NCBI RefSeq assembly: GCF_016545825.1
Contig: NC_052621.1
Span: forward strand, 16,232,910 to 16,296,909
DNA length: 64,000 nucleotides
Direction: 5' to 3'
Source of the DNA: Eucalyptus grandis
Taxonomy: Eukaryota; Streptophyta; Magnoliopsida; Myrtales; Myrtaceae
The stretch's first letter is position 1. Each line of letters starts with the position of its first letter. Made by a program: the position numbers and the translations under genes. Under the pieces are notes generated by a model. The model saw only the letters and a list, made by a program, of their open reading frames with translations, was not told where the DNA came from and ran no database searches. Of the stretch, positions 25,001 through 36,156 are shown in pieces.

Positions 25001-26132
25001 GTGCACTAATGATAGGCTAATATGGAGGGGAAAGCTAAATGGCATGTTTACGGTGAAGAGTTGCTACAATTCTATCATATCACAACACAATAGAAACAAC
25101 CAAAACCATGCTTCTTCATCTTTCCAAGTCCCTCGCAAACTGTGGAATGGAATCTGGAATATGAATACTACCCCTAAATTACGATCCTTCATGTGGTCTG
25201 TATGCAACAATGCATTGGCAACAAAAGAAAATCTCCACAATAGACACATTTTATCAGATCCGGTATGTTGTATGTGCAATGATCAGGTCCTAAAAACAAT
25301 AGAACATCTATTCTTGTTATGTCCTTGGACACATGCTATTTGGTCTCACACGCTAGTTAACATCACAATACATTTTTGTGGAGTTCATTGGATAGAAACT
25401 TGGTTGGCAGACTTATTAGAAAACAAAGACGGCTTATCAAATTTGGAGACTATTGCATCCATTCTTTGGCAGATCTAGAAAGCCCGCAATAATTTCGTCT
25501 TTTGCCAGCAAGGCCAAACTCTGAGCAGGTGGTGCAAGCGGCCCTAGCAAACATCAGGTCCAGTCGATGCTACAATGGGATGAAGCCGAAATAGGGCTCG
25601 CAACATTTAGAACTAGATCAACGATGGCATCCACCAAATCCGGGAGTGTTATAAGTTAACATAGATGCTACTTACCCATCTGCCCTCAATGAAGCTTCGG
25701 TGGCATGCGTGTGCCAGGACTCCTTCGGCATCCTGATCGACGGGTTCACAAGAACCATTATTGCCTCCTCAGCCATGTAAGCAGAGATGCTCGCCCTTTA
25801 TCTCACTCTTCAATTTCTACCGCAGCAAGGGAAATCCACAGATCAAATGGTGCTGGAATTTGCTGCTCAGTTCTTGTGGAAGCCCTCCATAACCCTAACC
25901 TGACGCCTTGGGAGAACGGAGTCCTTTTCGATGACTGCATGACACTTTTGCTATGTTTCCCTAATTTGCAGGTTCGACACTGCAAACGAGAAGCAAACAT
26001 TGTTGCCAACCGGGTCGCCAAAGCCCATGGGGCCTCTTTACTTCCTTCTATGCCTATTTCTCCTCCTCTTTATCTGCTAGATCTTATGTACTCGGATATC
26101 CTACTGAACGATTCCACTACTTTGCGTTATTA
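22011..26132 (+). pseudogene. LINE copy 3 ORF2: endonuclease - RT - zf-RVT - RNase H
   Basis: Domain order: endonuclease (SWNCQGLSNPLTVQTLKVL near 22050; ASDFNEILYPWEKVGKRP near 22450); RT fingers/palm ([22 protein letters not shown] near 23540; [20 protein letters not shown] near 23920); catalytic box FAND instead of FADD near 24070; thumb MFAWILGQVHSKLEGWKEKL at 24313; zf-RVT, with KLWNGIWNMNTTPKLRSFMW and VCCMCNDQVLKTIEHLFLLC (25140-25320); and RNase H beginning VNIDATYPSALNEASVACVC (about 25655). At least eight stops or frameshifts break it. Confidence 0.8.
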
Positions 26133-26232
26133 ATATAACTACCGTTTTAGACCCCAAAAAAAAAAAAAAAAAACTCTTCCAATCTGGTCGATGAGGAAAT
26201 GCTTATCAAAATTTGGACATCAAATTAAAAAT

Positions 26233-26985
26233 AAGGGCTACGTTTGGTCATCCGGATTTCTAATTGGGATATGATTGGATAGGATATGATATGAAATTTT
26301 TAGATTTTCTTATGTCCTGTCCACTATTTGATGAATTGCATTATTAAAATTAGATATATTCACATCATATCATGTATATTTTTTATTTTATTTTATATAA
26401 ATGGCATATCATTATAAATGAACCTAAATGTTCATAAACGGAGATGGTGAAAATCTCTCTTAACACTATTCCTTAATTTATTTTTATTTTATTTTCCTCT
26501 TTTTTATATTATTTTTTTTATTTCTTTGTTCCCTTTCATCATTTTTTAATAAAATTTTATTAAATAGTAAACAGGTACTAACATACCTAAAATACAAAAA
26601 TACCTAAAATATATAATAAATATAAATATTTAATATATAGATTGAATGTTTATTATAAGATATAATTAAAGTTGAATATATAAATTAAAATAAGATTTTT
26701 TATTTTTTATTTTAATTTCTTAAATGAGAATTCAATGTTATTTATATTGAAATATAATTTGAATTTTGTTAATTTAATAAATTTGTTATTCGAGAACAAT
26801 AACTTTCATATTATGAATATTAGAAATCATATCCATTTTTATCTCACCTCCTCCATGGGATAATTTTATCTTGTCTATATCTTTCTTATATCCGACTTTA
26901 TCCTGTCCTAAGCGAGCACCAAACATGGGATATAATAAATCAGATCATATTCCGAATTTTACTCCGACTACAAAACGCAGCCTTA
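26233..26985. mobile_element. AT-rich MITE-like element with terminal inverted repeats
   Basis: The left end agggctacgtttggt (from 26233) and the right end aaaacgcagcct (about 26972-26983) are imperfect inverted repeats of the 'GGC(T/G)RCGTTTGG' type frequent in plant MITEs. The interior is very AT-rich. 'ggatatgat' words near the left end and 'gggatata' / 'gatcatatt' words near the right suggest subterminal inverted repeats. No coding capacity. The target duplication is not clear. Confidence 0.5.
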
Positions 26986-28289
26986 GTGCTTCCCTCGAAT
27001 TGAGAAATTAGCTTGAAATTGACTTATAAATAGTACTCCAGCCCTTTGTTTTACCAAAAAAATGGTACTCTAGCCCTTTGCAAAGGAAATTGAATCCCAA
27101 CTTTTTCGAAGGGTACATCTATGTTATCATTTATTTCAATACAATCCACGTTGGTCTAATGACATCCATGCAACCCAATTTTAGATGATTAACTACGGGA
27201 GGTCTGTCGAGAAAAGAATTTTGATTTCTTAATTAAGCCTAGAATAAATCAACCACATTGTAAAATCAAGATTAAAGGTCACTAAAAACCTCAAAATAAC
27301 AAAAAATCATTTTTTATGAAATTTATTTTTAAAATGGGTTATTTTTTATTTGTTTGATGGTTTAGAAAAAATGATTTCCTCTGTACAAGAAGGAAGAATT
27401 GTTTTCTACCAGTTTGAACTTATTATTTTCAACCCATGAAAGGTATTTTTCGTAGATCAATTAATTTTTCGTCAACCAAACACCCAAAAATGGAAAACAA
27501 TTTCCTAGAGATAATTATCCTTCAAATCAAACGCACCCCAAACTTCCCTGATTTTAATGAAACAAAATGTGAAGGTGGCTACTATGCAGGATCATCTATG
27601 GGAAAAAAAAAAAAAATATTCGATTGCCAAAAATAAATCAGATTTTTTTCATACTGCTAGATGTATAGGAGCAGCATTAGTTTCTCTTGCTTTAGTTTCA
27701 AACAAAGCAAGAGTGCAAAACAAGACATACCCACCAATCCAAGCATCATGTTACAGCGGACCATCAAATGCCTGATATTTCAAGCGAAGACACGAGACAT
27801 GGACAGAGTTTGTTGCAGGAGAACCAGCAGGCGTAGCACTCGAGCCAGTAGACTTGTATTCCCTTGGCCTCCCAAAATTTTTAAAATAATAATAATAATA
27901 ATCATAAAACAGCATACCTGTTAGTGCTTTAGAAGAATTCAGAGAGTGAGGACTAGCTACAGATTTCTACATAAAATCACCAGATTGAGGACCAAGCGAA
28001 GAACAGGCCAAATGATGATGTAGCAGAAGAATTAGCTTCATCCATAGGATTGCCAGAAATATTAAGACTAAATAAGTGCAGAAAACCTTTTAGAAATTTA
28101 GATGAGGATGAAACTGAGAAATTATGATTTTGAACAATCACTTTCTCCTCTAAATCAAGCATCTCCTCAAGTACATCATAACACTGTAGGAGGTTCATTT
28201 ATACTCAGCTTTAAAACGTCACCATCAAATCTTTGTTTGAGAATCGAAACCTTCCCTAGGTATTGGAGGTACAGAAAATTCCACTAAGC
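26986..28289. other. AT-rich intergenic sequence
   Basis: No gene or element that I can support. Short poly(A) runs occur at 27602-27615, and an 'aataataataataat' run lies at about 27885-27900. Confidence 0.4.
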
Positions 28290-28860
28290 TTTCCAGAGGA
28301 ATTCGACTTCATTGGAAGAACCACACTTATAAAATCACAGGAATTCTATCACAATTTTAGATCCAAATACCTCTTTAGCACACAAAACTGCATCATCTAT
28401 CCTGGATCTATCCATATGCAAAGGAGTCCTGAATGAAAGGATTTAATTTTGCTTTTGATTTCTACCAGTATAAATGACATGGACCCCAAACTACCCGGCC
28501 CAATACCTTCAAACCCTTAACCACCAGGCTGAGTGCTCGGTACAGTCCCATAAGCATTTTCTTCAGTAAGATCCACAGAGACAACTTTACAACAGCGCAG
28601 TAGATTTCAAAAGTAGGTTGCCCAGTGGTAGTAGGAAATTGTCGATAGTTTAAGTCCAATCTCTAACTGCAGAACCAGGAAATTTAGAAATATAACAAAC
28701 CACTTTCCCAGTTAATCACTTCTACAGGACCGTCTTGACTCCACAAAATTTGCTAAGGATGAATCCAACCAACATGAACTCAACAACGAAGCAATTGTCC
28801 AACAACACATGAATCCCATTGTTCAACTCCCTCATTTATCACCGGTTGAGAAAGTTTAAA
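28290..28860 (-). pseudogene. Decayed DUF4283-like (retroelement ORF1) remnant
   Basis: Minus-strand translation gives scattered pieces typical of plant retroelement DUF4283 proteins: SWEEVFKLSQPVINEGVEQW (about 28800-28860), then SQDGPVEVINWESGLLYF (about 28690-28740), then LDLNYRQFP (about 28650). The order is right for that domain, but stops and frameshifts separate the pieces. No reverse transcriptase is recognisable nearby. The call is tentative. Confidence 0.35.
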
Positions 28861-30590
28861 AACCTCCTCCCATGACGAAGCTCCGGAGAGAGATAACACA
28901 GTTTAGAAGTGGCAACAGGGATATCACTAAATATCTCGATCCAGGAAACGCACGAGTATTCAATATCACAGCAGAAGAATAACATACACTCCAGGAAATT
29001 AAACCAGATGAAAGAACATAATGAGTGTGATTCCTCAAAGTCTTGGGTTATGATCATCACAAAAATGAAGTGAGAAATTCGTAGTTGTTGAAGCAATGAG
29101 TTGTGCATTCTGAAACTTAATTTGAAGAATCAGGACATTCCAAGGTATGTCTTCTGAAAAAGAGAGGATTTGGAATAATTGAATTCACATAAAAATCAGG
29201 AAAATCCGACGAAGGTTGACTGCTAAGAGTGGACTACAAGCAATTTTTTTTTAGCTAGATTCACTCAATCAGGCTTGTTGGCAGCCAAATTTGATGGAAA
29301 AACCTTAAATCCTGCCATTGAGAGAAGTTTTTCTTTCTAGAGGCTCAGCAGGAGAAACTTCATATACACTCATCCAAAACTGCTACCTTCTCATGTTTCA
29401 TTTTTTTTAAGCCATAATAATTATTAACTTGCCATCGTAAGTTTCCAAATAAGAATTCATGAAGCATAGCGGTGCCACATATACATTATTGAATTCCACA
29501 AAGGACTAAAGATACCACTCGCTCATGGCATGACAGCCCAAAGAGAGACAAGAAAATATCTTGATAATTAGCCTAACGGCTAGCAGATATAAGGGAAACT
29601 AGAAAATAAATCAAAAACCATTCCCGATCTGTCAATCGCGGTTCAACTATCAGATTCAAAGAGACAGTGAAAGGGTAATCATCAGAAAACCAGATCCATT
29701 CAAAAGGGATAGAGCCTACATATAGACATAGAGGGATGTAGGGCATAGAATGCGGAAGGAGGTCAATGCTACAAACCCACCTTCACAAGAAAAACGAAAC
29801 AATTGGAGGAAGAACAAATTGAGAGAACCAGATAAAAAGTGCACTATCAATAAAAGACGCACCAATAACTTGACATAATAATCAAAGCAACAGACAATTT
29901 CTTTACATTAACATAAGTAGAATAACTTCCCCTGGACGAAACTCAGACATATACAATCCAAGAGTTGATCCATTTATCTAAGACCATCGATTGCTCGAAA
30001 GACAGGACCAAATGCTATGGGCTTGACTCTGAGGCCACATGACAAAGCAATCAAGGAAAGTGGAATGGCAAACATCTGTGTGTCACGCTATAATGCACAG
30101 GAAGGAAGACCAAACAAAGAAGTGAACAATGGCAAGTGAACCTATTGAAATGGAATACAATTACATGGCAAGCATAAAAATACATAGTGTTCCAACAATT
30201 CTTCCAAACTAAGGGATAGTGGATAAAACAGATTGCAAAGCAAAACAAAAAAAAACAGTAGGCAAGCAGGTATGAAAGAGAAGACTTTCAGCTCAGTTAA
30301 GAAATATTGGCATTCAAGACACCAGAAGCCAGGGGAAACTGCTGTTTTAACCCTCCAAAATAGTTGGCTCCCTATTTATAGTCCTAATAATTATCTTGAT
30401 ATGCAAAGATTACAAAGGAAAAAAAATCCAATGTGACATGATAAAATTGTTCAACGAAAAACTAAACATCTGAGAAGAGTAGGCTAGTGTAAAATGTTCA
30501 CGTTTGAAATGTTAACACGAAAGACATAAATCATTCATATTCTCTGGCTTTTTCAGTGCCAGACCAAATAGTAAAGAAGCAACAAAATTC
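28861..30590. other. Intergenic sequence upstream of the F-box gene's 3' end
   Basis: No gene recognised. The stretch has weak purine-rich plus-strand bias and many short open frames with no family character. Some of it may belong to the same decayed element as the remnant at 28.3-28.9 kb. Confidence 0.35.
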
Positions 30591-30825
30591 GGACATTGTC
30601 ATTGACGAATGCACATTTTTATTGAAATTGGACAGAGACTATGTACAACAGCTGACATGAACTCCACATCAGTCCAGCTAATTGTAGTATTGACAGAAGG
30701 CAAATCCTGTAGATATTCCTCGTACTCAGTACCAGTTGCAGCCGCTAAGGAATAGCTGACATACAGAGAAATACATATTAATGAACAAGTTACAGCCGCT
30801 ATTCTGCTTTCAATGCACCGGTCCC

Positions 30826-31581
30826 TTATTTCCAATCAAGCATGTCTAGGAGCCAGAGTACCTCTTCCTTGGAGTTTGCCGCATCACAGAAGTCCACTTC
30901 GATACCAAAAACATCAATTACACCCTCATTTTGATCCTTGTCCATAAAGAGCAAGGAAATCCATGCTCGAGTATTAGAAATGAAAGGATAGAGAGGAGAA
31001 AAGTCGAGGTATTCATATGCCATGAACCTATTTGATGTTCGATCTGTATAGCCAAAATCCGAGTTATTGATGATGCAAGCAACTCTGTCAGAATCCTTGC
31101 GTCTTGCGAGCACCGACACAGTCAGGTTTTGGCTGAAAGCCACAGTGAATCTTGGTTCTACAGGTAGCGTCATCTTGTACTGAGGACAGTCTAGGTGAAG
31201 CCTAATCCCTTCACTCACTCCGGGAGGTAGGTTCTTTATTCCGGCCTCAAGAATAGGGCCTGGGACCACTTCTGAGAAGATCAAATTATCCTCAGTCCAC
31301 ATGTCGATAAAGAATTCCAAGTCCTCGAAGCAAAGCCGCGGGGGAAGGAGCGCTTGCCGTTGCTGGCGTCTGTGGAATGTTTGATATAGTTTGTAATAGG
31401 TTACCCGAAACGAGTTCGGTCGTTTGCAAATCGAAGGCCATCTTCTGGCACATAGGCACTTCCAAAAGTAATCATCTTTGGCTATCTCTCTCCATTGCTT
31501 ACACACAACCATACAAGAAGCCAGGTCCGTGCCATCCAGAAAAGGAAAAACGGCCTTCAGAACTTCATCAAACGACGACAT
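30826..31581 (-). CDS. F-box protein (At5g39250-like)
   Basis: Substrate-adaptor candidate for SCF ubiquitin ligases: 251 aa, uninterrupted. The N-terminus is a short F-box (residues about 3-45), with LKAVFPFLDGTDLASCMVVC and WREIAKDDYFWK. The rest is a plant-conserved domain (PPRLCFEDLEFFIDMW, PRFTVAFSQNLTVSVLARRK, AYEYLDFSPLYPFISNTRAW, ISLLFMDKDQ) ending in KEEVLWLLDMLDWK. From memory this matches the Arabidopsis At5g39250 family in length and ending. ATG 31581 is chosen because the F-box begins directly after it. A leader intron is likely, with acceptor CTGCAG at 31616-31621 and donor GTGAGT at 31915-31920 (minus strand). Its substrate is unknown to me. Confidence 0.82.
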   Translation of the reverse strand: MSSFDEVLKAVFPFLDGTDLASCMVVCKQWREIAKDDYFWKCLCARRWPSICKRPNSFRVTYYKLYQTFHRRQQRQALLPPRLCFEDLEFFIDMWTEDNLIFSEVVPGPILEAGIKNLPPGVSEGIRLHLDCPQYKMTLPVEPRFTVAFSQNLTVSVLARRKDSDRVACIINNSDFGYTDRTSNRFMAYEYLDFSPLYPFISNTRAWISLLFMDKDQNEGVIDVFGIEVDFCDAANSKEEVLWLLDMLDWK

Positions 31582-32276
31582 CTCGGCAATAGCAAAGCAG
31601 CAGCTCGTTCACCAACTGCAGCATAAACAAAAACAAGAGCACGGCTAAGACAAACAAATCCAGTGGTCCGTCAATGTCCTAGGTGCCTCTCAGACCGAAG
31701 GGTTACCAGAAACCGCTATCACCCACTACCTAAGATCTGATCTAAATCATAATCATCCTGTCAGAGATAAAGATAGCCGCCAATCTTGAAATGGGTCGAT
31801 GAAGAAAACCGAGGAATTCAACCAAGTTAACCCAGAAAACGAAAAAGTCAAGCAAATGGACCGTAAATTCAGGAAACCAAGATCGGATCAGGGAGAAAAT
31901 TCGCAATTTTCAAGACTCACTCTCGAATCGGCGAAAATCCTGCGATCCAATCGAAATCGAAACCCGTCGGGCGTCGTTGGTGAGAGCTTGGCCCCGAATT
32001 CGAAATGCACGAACTGGGCAACCGGATTTCATCGAAGAGAGATTCAGAACGTCGCTACGGAGGTCGATATTGCGGACAAATCAGAGGGAAGAAGAAGGGA
32101 TAAAAGATTGTTTTTCTTTGGGGCCCGGCGAAGAGGCCGATGGTTTTTCTACGACGTCGCATAAACGGAGCGTCGGCCCATGAAGACCGGGATGAGATTT
32201 ATGACCATCTGAGCCTGCGGTCCACTCACGTAACAAAATTGGCTTTGGAGACTCGACGAGACTTTCCATTCTATTA
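31582..32276 (-). promoter_or_regulatory. F-box gene 5' UTR, leader intron and promoter region
   Basis: Leader exon two is 31582-31615 and the leader intron is 31616-31920 (GT...AG on the minus strand). The first leader exon extends upward from 31921. No clear TATA box was identified. Open frames here are not recognisable proteins. Confidence 0.45.
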
Positions 32277-32290
32277 GGAAAATTCCAAAG

Positions 32291-32509
32291 TTTTTTTTTT
32301 TTTGGTAACCGAGAACTCCATCATGGACCCTCTGTGTCCGAACGGGGCCTGAGAGCCGGGCCCCTATACCTCGAAGGAGACTAGTCCAGCAATCCACCGC
32401 CAGGGCCTCCACTTAAATCGCTAGTAACTGTAGGTTTCGAACCCTCAACTGCGATGAGGAAGGGACTCTCAACTAACACAATTACCGATGGATGGATGGA
32501 TGGATGGAT
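32291..32509 (-). mobile_element. tRNA-derived SINE with target-site duplication
   Basis: A minus-strand element ends in an A tail (T run 32291-32303). It contains a B-box-like motif (plus strand ggtttcgaaccctcaactgc, about 32432-32451) and an upstream A-box-like 'ttagttgagag' region. The flanks are ggaaaattccaaag (32277-32290) and ggaaaattctaaag (32510-32523), a 14 bp target duplication with one mismatch. The 5' end carries four to five GATG units. No coding capacity. Internal Pol III promoter boxes plus an A tail define a SINE. Confidence 0.75.
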
Positions 32510-32523
32510 GGAAAATTCTAAAG

Positions 32524-33230
32524 TTGTTTGTTCTAAAAATTCTAAATGTTTATGTACTATGATGAGTCCCTTGCGATGCTAAGAAATTATAGTACCCTCG
32601 TTAGTACATCTAAAGAGAGCCCTCCTACCTTAGTTGAAACGAGAGCAAGAGAGAAAGTACAACGTGGTGTTTCGGATTTTTTCAAGGATTGTTACTATGT
32701 ATCTATAGTGCGAGGGAGGGGCTAACTCTGTAATTGCAAAGAATTCTTCACCCTGATCATTTGGGCTCGGCATTGTGATGATGCCTCTTGGGCTCCGTTG
32801 GCTAACTCCAGTGTGAAGTTTTATTATGACCGAAAAACAAATTAGTTGCTTGACATGTGTTTTGCATGGATATATTTAAGAAAGTTTATTCTCCCTTTGG
32901 TTTTTACCATGAAGAATTTTCACATGTACAACGTTTGGGGTTGTTATATATTGAGCTTAGAAAAGACTGAGTAATAATACTTGCTAAATTGGACATGCAA
33001 AATGCAGTCTGCAATTTTAAAGTTAACATTAACTAAAATAGACATGTGCATATTTAAAAAGCATAGTGAATGAATATCCAATGATCGAATGTGCATGTAC
33101 GTGTGATGTGTGTTTAAATCGTAACTCGTAAGATGCGTCAATGACATGGAAATTGAATATTAGATGCATGAAATTCCAAGATGATGATTGTCTGGACGTG
33201 CATTTTGTAGGTCTGTCGAGCAGGGAAGTG
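32524..33230. other. Intergenic sequence
   Basis: No gene or well-defined element seen. Ordinary AT-rich intergenic sequence between the SINE and the next TIR element. Confidence 0.4.
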
Positions 33231-34351
33231 AGGGTGCGTTTGGGAACGCTTTTGGGAAAAGTCCTTAGCAAAATGCAAAGACCTTTGAGTTTAATGTATT
33301 TTCTAAAATGCAAAGTGTGTTTGGTAAAATTGTAGTTTGAAAGCCCATTTGAAGTATCTTTGTGCAAAATGGTGTTTGGAGGAATTATATTTGCAAAGTG
33401 CTTTGGTGATAAAAAAATTATCAAAAGAAAAATAAATAAAAAATTGACCGGAAGGGCGGATGGCGGAAGGGCAAGTGGCGCCGGACGTCCATCAAGACCA
33501 CGGCGAGGGTCGCCGACGTCGGCGACCATTGAAGACCACTCGGCGAGGGTCGCCGGACGTCGGCGACCACCGAAGACCATCACGGAGGGTCGCCGGACGT
33601 CGGGCGAACACGAAACCATCGGCGAGGGTCTCCCGGACGTCGGGCGACCCCGCCGCGACCCGAGACCGGGGGCGGCGGAGTCCCGCGACCCCCGCCGCAA
33701 CCCAGTCTCCGGGGCGGCGAGGTCCCCGCGACCTTGCGGCCCCCGTGATCTGGGTCGCGGCGGGGTCACGCGATCACGCCCCGGATCCGGGTCGCGGCGA
33801 GGTCGTGCGACCTCCGGCAACCGCCGTGACCAAGATCCGGGCGGCGAGGTCGCGAGAGGACCTCGCCGCCCTCGGATCCGGGTCGCGGCAAGGTCGGCGA
33901 CCCAAACCCGCCGCGACCCACAGCCGATCGCCGCGACCCACGCGATCGCCGCGACCCGGACGCAGGGCGGCGGTCGCACCACTCCCGGCGACGGTTGCAG
34001 GCCACCGCAACCATGCCGAGCCGTCGGCGGCCACTCACTCACGAGAGGAACACATCGTCGGCCTTCAACGGAGAAGAAGATGAACAAAGACAACAACGAG
34101 GGCAAAACCGGAAAAATCGAGAGAGGCGAGGATATTTTTGGAAGAAAATAAAAAAAAGTGAACGATTAATGTCACTTGTATGCCGAGAAAGCCGAAAGCC
34201 CAAGGCACCCCTTCACCTACCTTGGGCTTTCCAGCCTTGGGAGGCCAGCATTTCTTCAAGGCAGTGTAAAATTTTTCCCAAACACCCAATATTTGGGCAA
34301 TGGGCTTTGAGTACCCAAAGGTTTTGGCAAGGCTGGTGCCAAACGCACCCT
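33231..34351. mobile_element. Non-autonomous TIR element with very GC-rich tandem-repeat core
   Basis: Terminal inverted repeats agggtgcgtttgg (33231-33243; its reverse complement ends at 34351) of the kind found on plant hAT and PIF-like MITEs. The AT-rich arms enclose a GC-rich core (about 33460-34050). The core begins with about four ~40 bp repeats built on 'ggcgagggtcgccggacgtc' (33502-33650) and continues with 'gggtcgcggcgaggtcg' words. Core frames are open on both strands for up to about 350 codons, but the implied peptides are Arg/Pro/Gly-rich repeats, so these are not genes. No convincing 8 or 3 bp target duplication was found. Confidence 0.65.
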
Positions 34352-34429
34352 GAGTCCAACCGATTTTTTTGACGGAGAGATGGCTTCTGGCGGTCAGTTT
34401 GAGGTTGGAAGGCTATCAATAGGGATCAA

Positions 34430-34960
34430 GGATTGCTGAGGAGTGAGGACTTTAGTGGAAATAAGAACCCTATTCTCTCTCTTTGAATATTCTTGTGCTT
34501 ATACTTGTGAAAAACTGCTTGTAATTCTCTACGAGGCTTGCGCTTTTCTTGTAATCCGTGAAATGAGAGTGTTTGATAGTGTAATAGGTGCTTATTTTTG
34601 TAGATTTATCTGTTTAGCTTCTTACCTTCTGCACCGTAGCTTCTATGAATTTTCTAGTGGATTTTCACCTTATTGTGGTTGGTTGTATGAGAGTCAACTT
34701 AGGCTAAGTAAAACGCCAAATCGCTATACATGTGTTTGTAAAAAATTTCTAGCTCTTCAACTCTTATTTATTGTGAGATAAAAGCATCTACATCTATACA
34801 ACTAAGTTCATTTTACAAAAGAGTATATGTTAGTCTTCTATGAAACAATTTTAATTTGTTCAAACAAGCAATTCACCCCCCTCTTGATTGTTGCATTAAC
34901 CTTATCAAGTAGTATCAAAACTCGTTTGGCTTAGTTTTCAAAATGTTGTATTTCATAGCA
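34430..34960 (+). repeat. Decayed Copia-type LTR end with primer-binding site
   Basis: The sequence 'caattcacccccctcttg' (34869-34886) followed by 'agtagtatcaaaactcg' (34906-34922) matches the usual 3' LTR end and tRNA-Met primer-binding region of plant Copia elements ('ggtatcagagc'), with mutations. The upstream ~400 bases would be the LTR. No gag-pol follows, so this is a truncated relic. Confidence 0.5.
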
Positions 34961-36074
34961 CAAAGATCTTAAACAGCTAAAATCATTGGTGCATGTTTCC
35001 TTTATGGTTCATAAGGTTTTGCAATCTATTAGCAATTGTCCTCATTCGCCATAATTTCTCTTGTTCAGCAATTCTAGATATCCTAAAATCATTGCGATCT
35101 TGGTTATACTAATGGCCTTTGATATAAATCTCGGATGGTAACTTTCCTAACAGATTCGTAACTTGAAAATGTTAACAATTAACTACTAATATTGCAAATC
35201 ACCTCAAATAACATAAATGATGATACCTACAATTAGTAATTGTCTTTGCCAATGGTAATTTACATGTACAACTTTGTAAATTAGTTTCAATAGCCTTCAG
35301 AGAGAGGTAGTCATGTTCTTTTCTTTACCGTCAAGGTATGGATTTGGATGACAACAACATTTGTTCCTCTCTTTATGGTCATGAGTTCATGCCTTATTAG
35401 GAGCACTCTAAAATCTTGAATTTACCTCAAGATCACTTGGGGGTTGATTGTGTGAAAGCTCACCCGACACCACTTTAAAACTTAAATTAAAATTAAAAAA
35501 ATGTTCTTCCAGTGCTCTTTAGCTTAGAGGATCCTATAATTCGTAACCTTCCGATTAACTTTCTTATGGAGTTCATGAACTACCTCAACTAATGGTAAGC
35601 TTCATTTCTTTTATTTATAGTAAAATACTTTTAAGTTCTAACACTTCTTCCTAGTTTTAATTTTCCATTCCTCCAACGATAGTTATGCCCCTAAAGTTCA
35701 TAGTAATATTCCTTATGTTCTGGTAAATTTGAGGTCCTATTGTATGTAACCTCCCTTAAAATTACCTTTTAATTATAACTTTGTTTATTGTCCGTAATTA
35801 TCATCACAACAACAATAAACTACCTGTAAATACCCATTTGTAGATTCTTTTAAAAGGCGGTAATTGTCATTATGTTGTCATAAATTTTAAGGGTCTTATT
35901 GTTCATAACTTTCAATAGTAAACAACAATTTTCCTAAATTAGCAGTACATTTATTTTCTCCTATTTGCAGTAAATTGGTAAAATTTCCGTAACTAGCTTT
36001 CCCTAGTACTTTCATAAACCCGCCTAACCTATCAGTAAGTAAAGCAGGGCAGACCTGGAGCAAAAATAAAACAA
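34961..36074. other. Intergenic sequence without recognisable genes
   Basis: AT-rich, with many short 'gtaatt' / 'ttacc' words, possibly the decayed interior of the LTR element. Nothing can be assigned. Confidence 0.35.
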
Positions 36075-36077
36075 ATG

Positions 36078-36081
36078 AAAA
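36078..36081 (-). terminator. Pol III terminator of tRNA-Asn
   Basis: Four T residues on the minus strand, one base after the discriminator base: a minimal RNA polymerase III terminator. Confidence 0.7.
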
Positions 36082-36082
36082 T

Positions 36083-36106
36083 CGCTAGAAGGAGGGCTTG
36101 AACCTC

Positions 36107-36139
<33 letters not shown>

Positions 36140-36156
36140 AACTGAGCTATTCCAGC
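36083..36156 (-). tRNA. tRNA-Asn (GTT anticodon)
   Basis: A 74-base cloverleaf on the minus strand. The acceptor arm GCTGGAA pairs with TTCTAGC (one G-T pair) and is followed by discriminator G. The D-arm is AGCTCAGTTGGTTAGAGC and the anticodon loop CTGTTAACC has anticodon GTT. The variable loop is AGGTC and the T-arm GGAGGTTCAAGCCCTCC. No intron. The sequence just upstream (minus strand) contains CAACAA, typical of plant Pol III initiation. A TTTT terminator follows (36078-36081 on the plus strand as AAAA). It looks functional. Confidence 0.95.

Larger units (their letters stand above)
17623..26173 (+). mobile_element. L1-type LINE, copy 3, near full length, with nested hAT element
   Basis: Plus-strand LINE with 5' leader, ORF1, ORF2 and an A tail at 26156-26173. 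The target-site duplication aaactcttcc lies at 17613-17622 and again at 26171-26180, overlapping the end of the A tail. The element is split in its 5' leader by a hAT-type insertion (17810-20576). Without that insert and its 8 bp duplication it is about 5.78 kb, a normal full length. Both ORFs carry several stops, so the copy is dead. Confidence 0.85.

Noticed and set aside
33029..34151. Long overlapping open frames on both strands (up to ~358 codons)
   Set aside because: They coincide with the GC-rich tandem-repeat core, where stops are rare by composition. The peptides are Arg/Pro/Gly repeats, and several frames are open at once.
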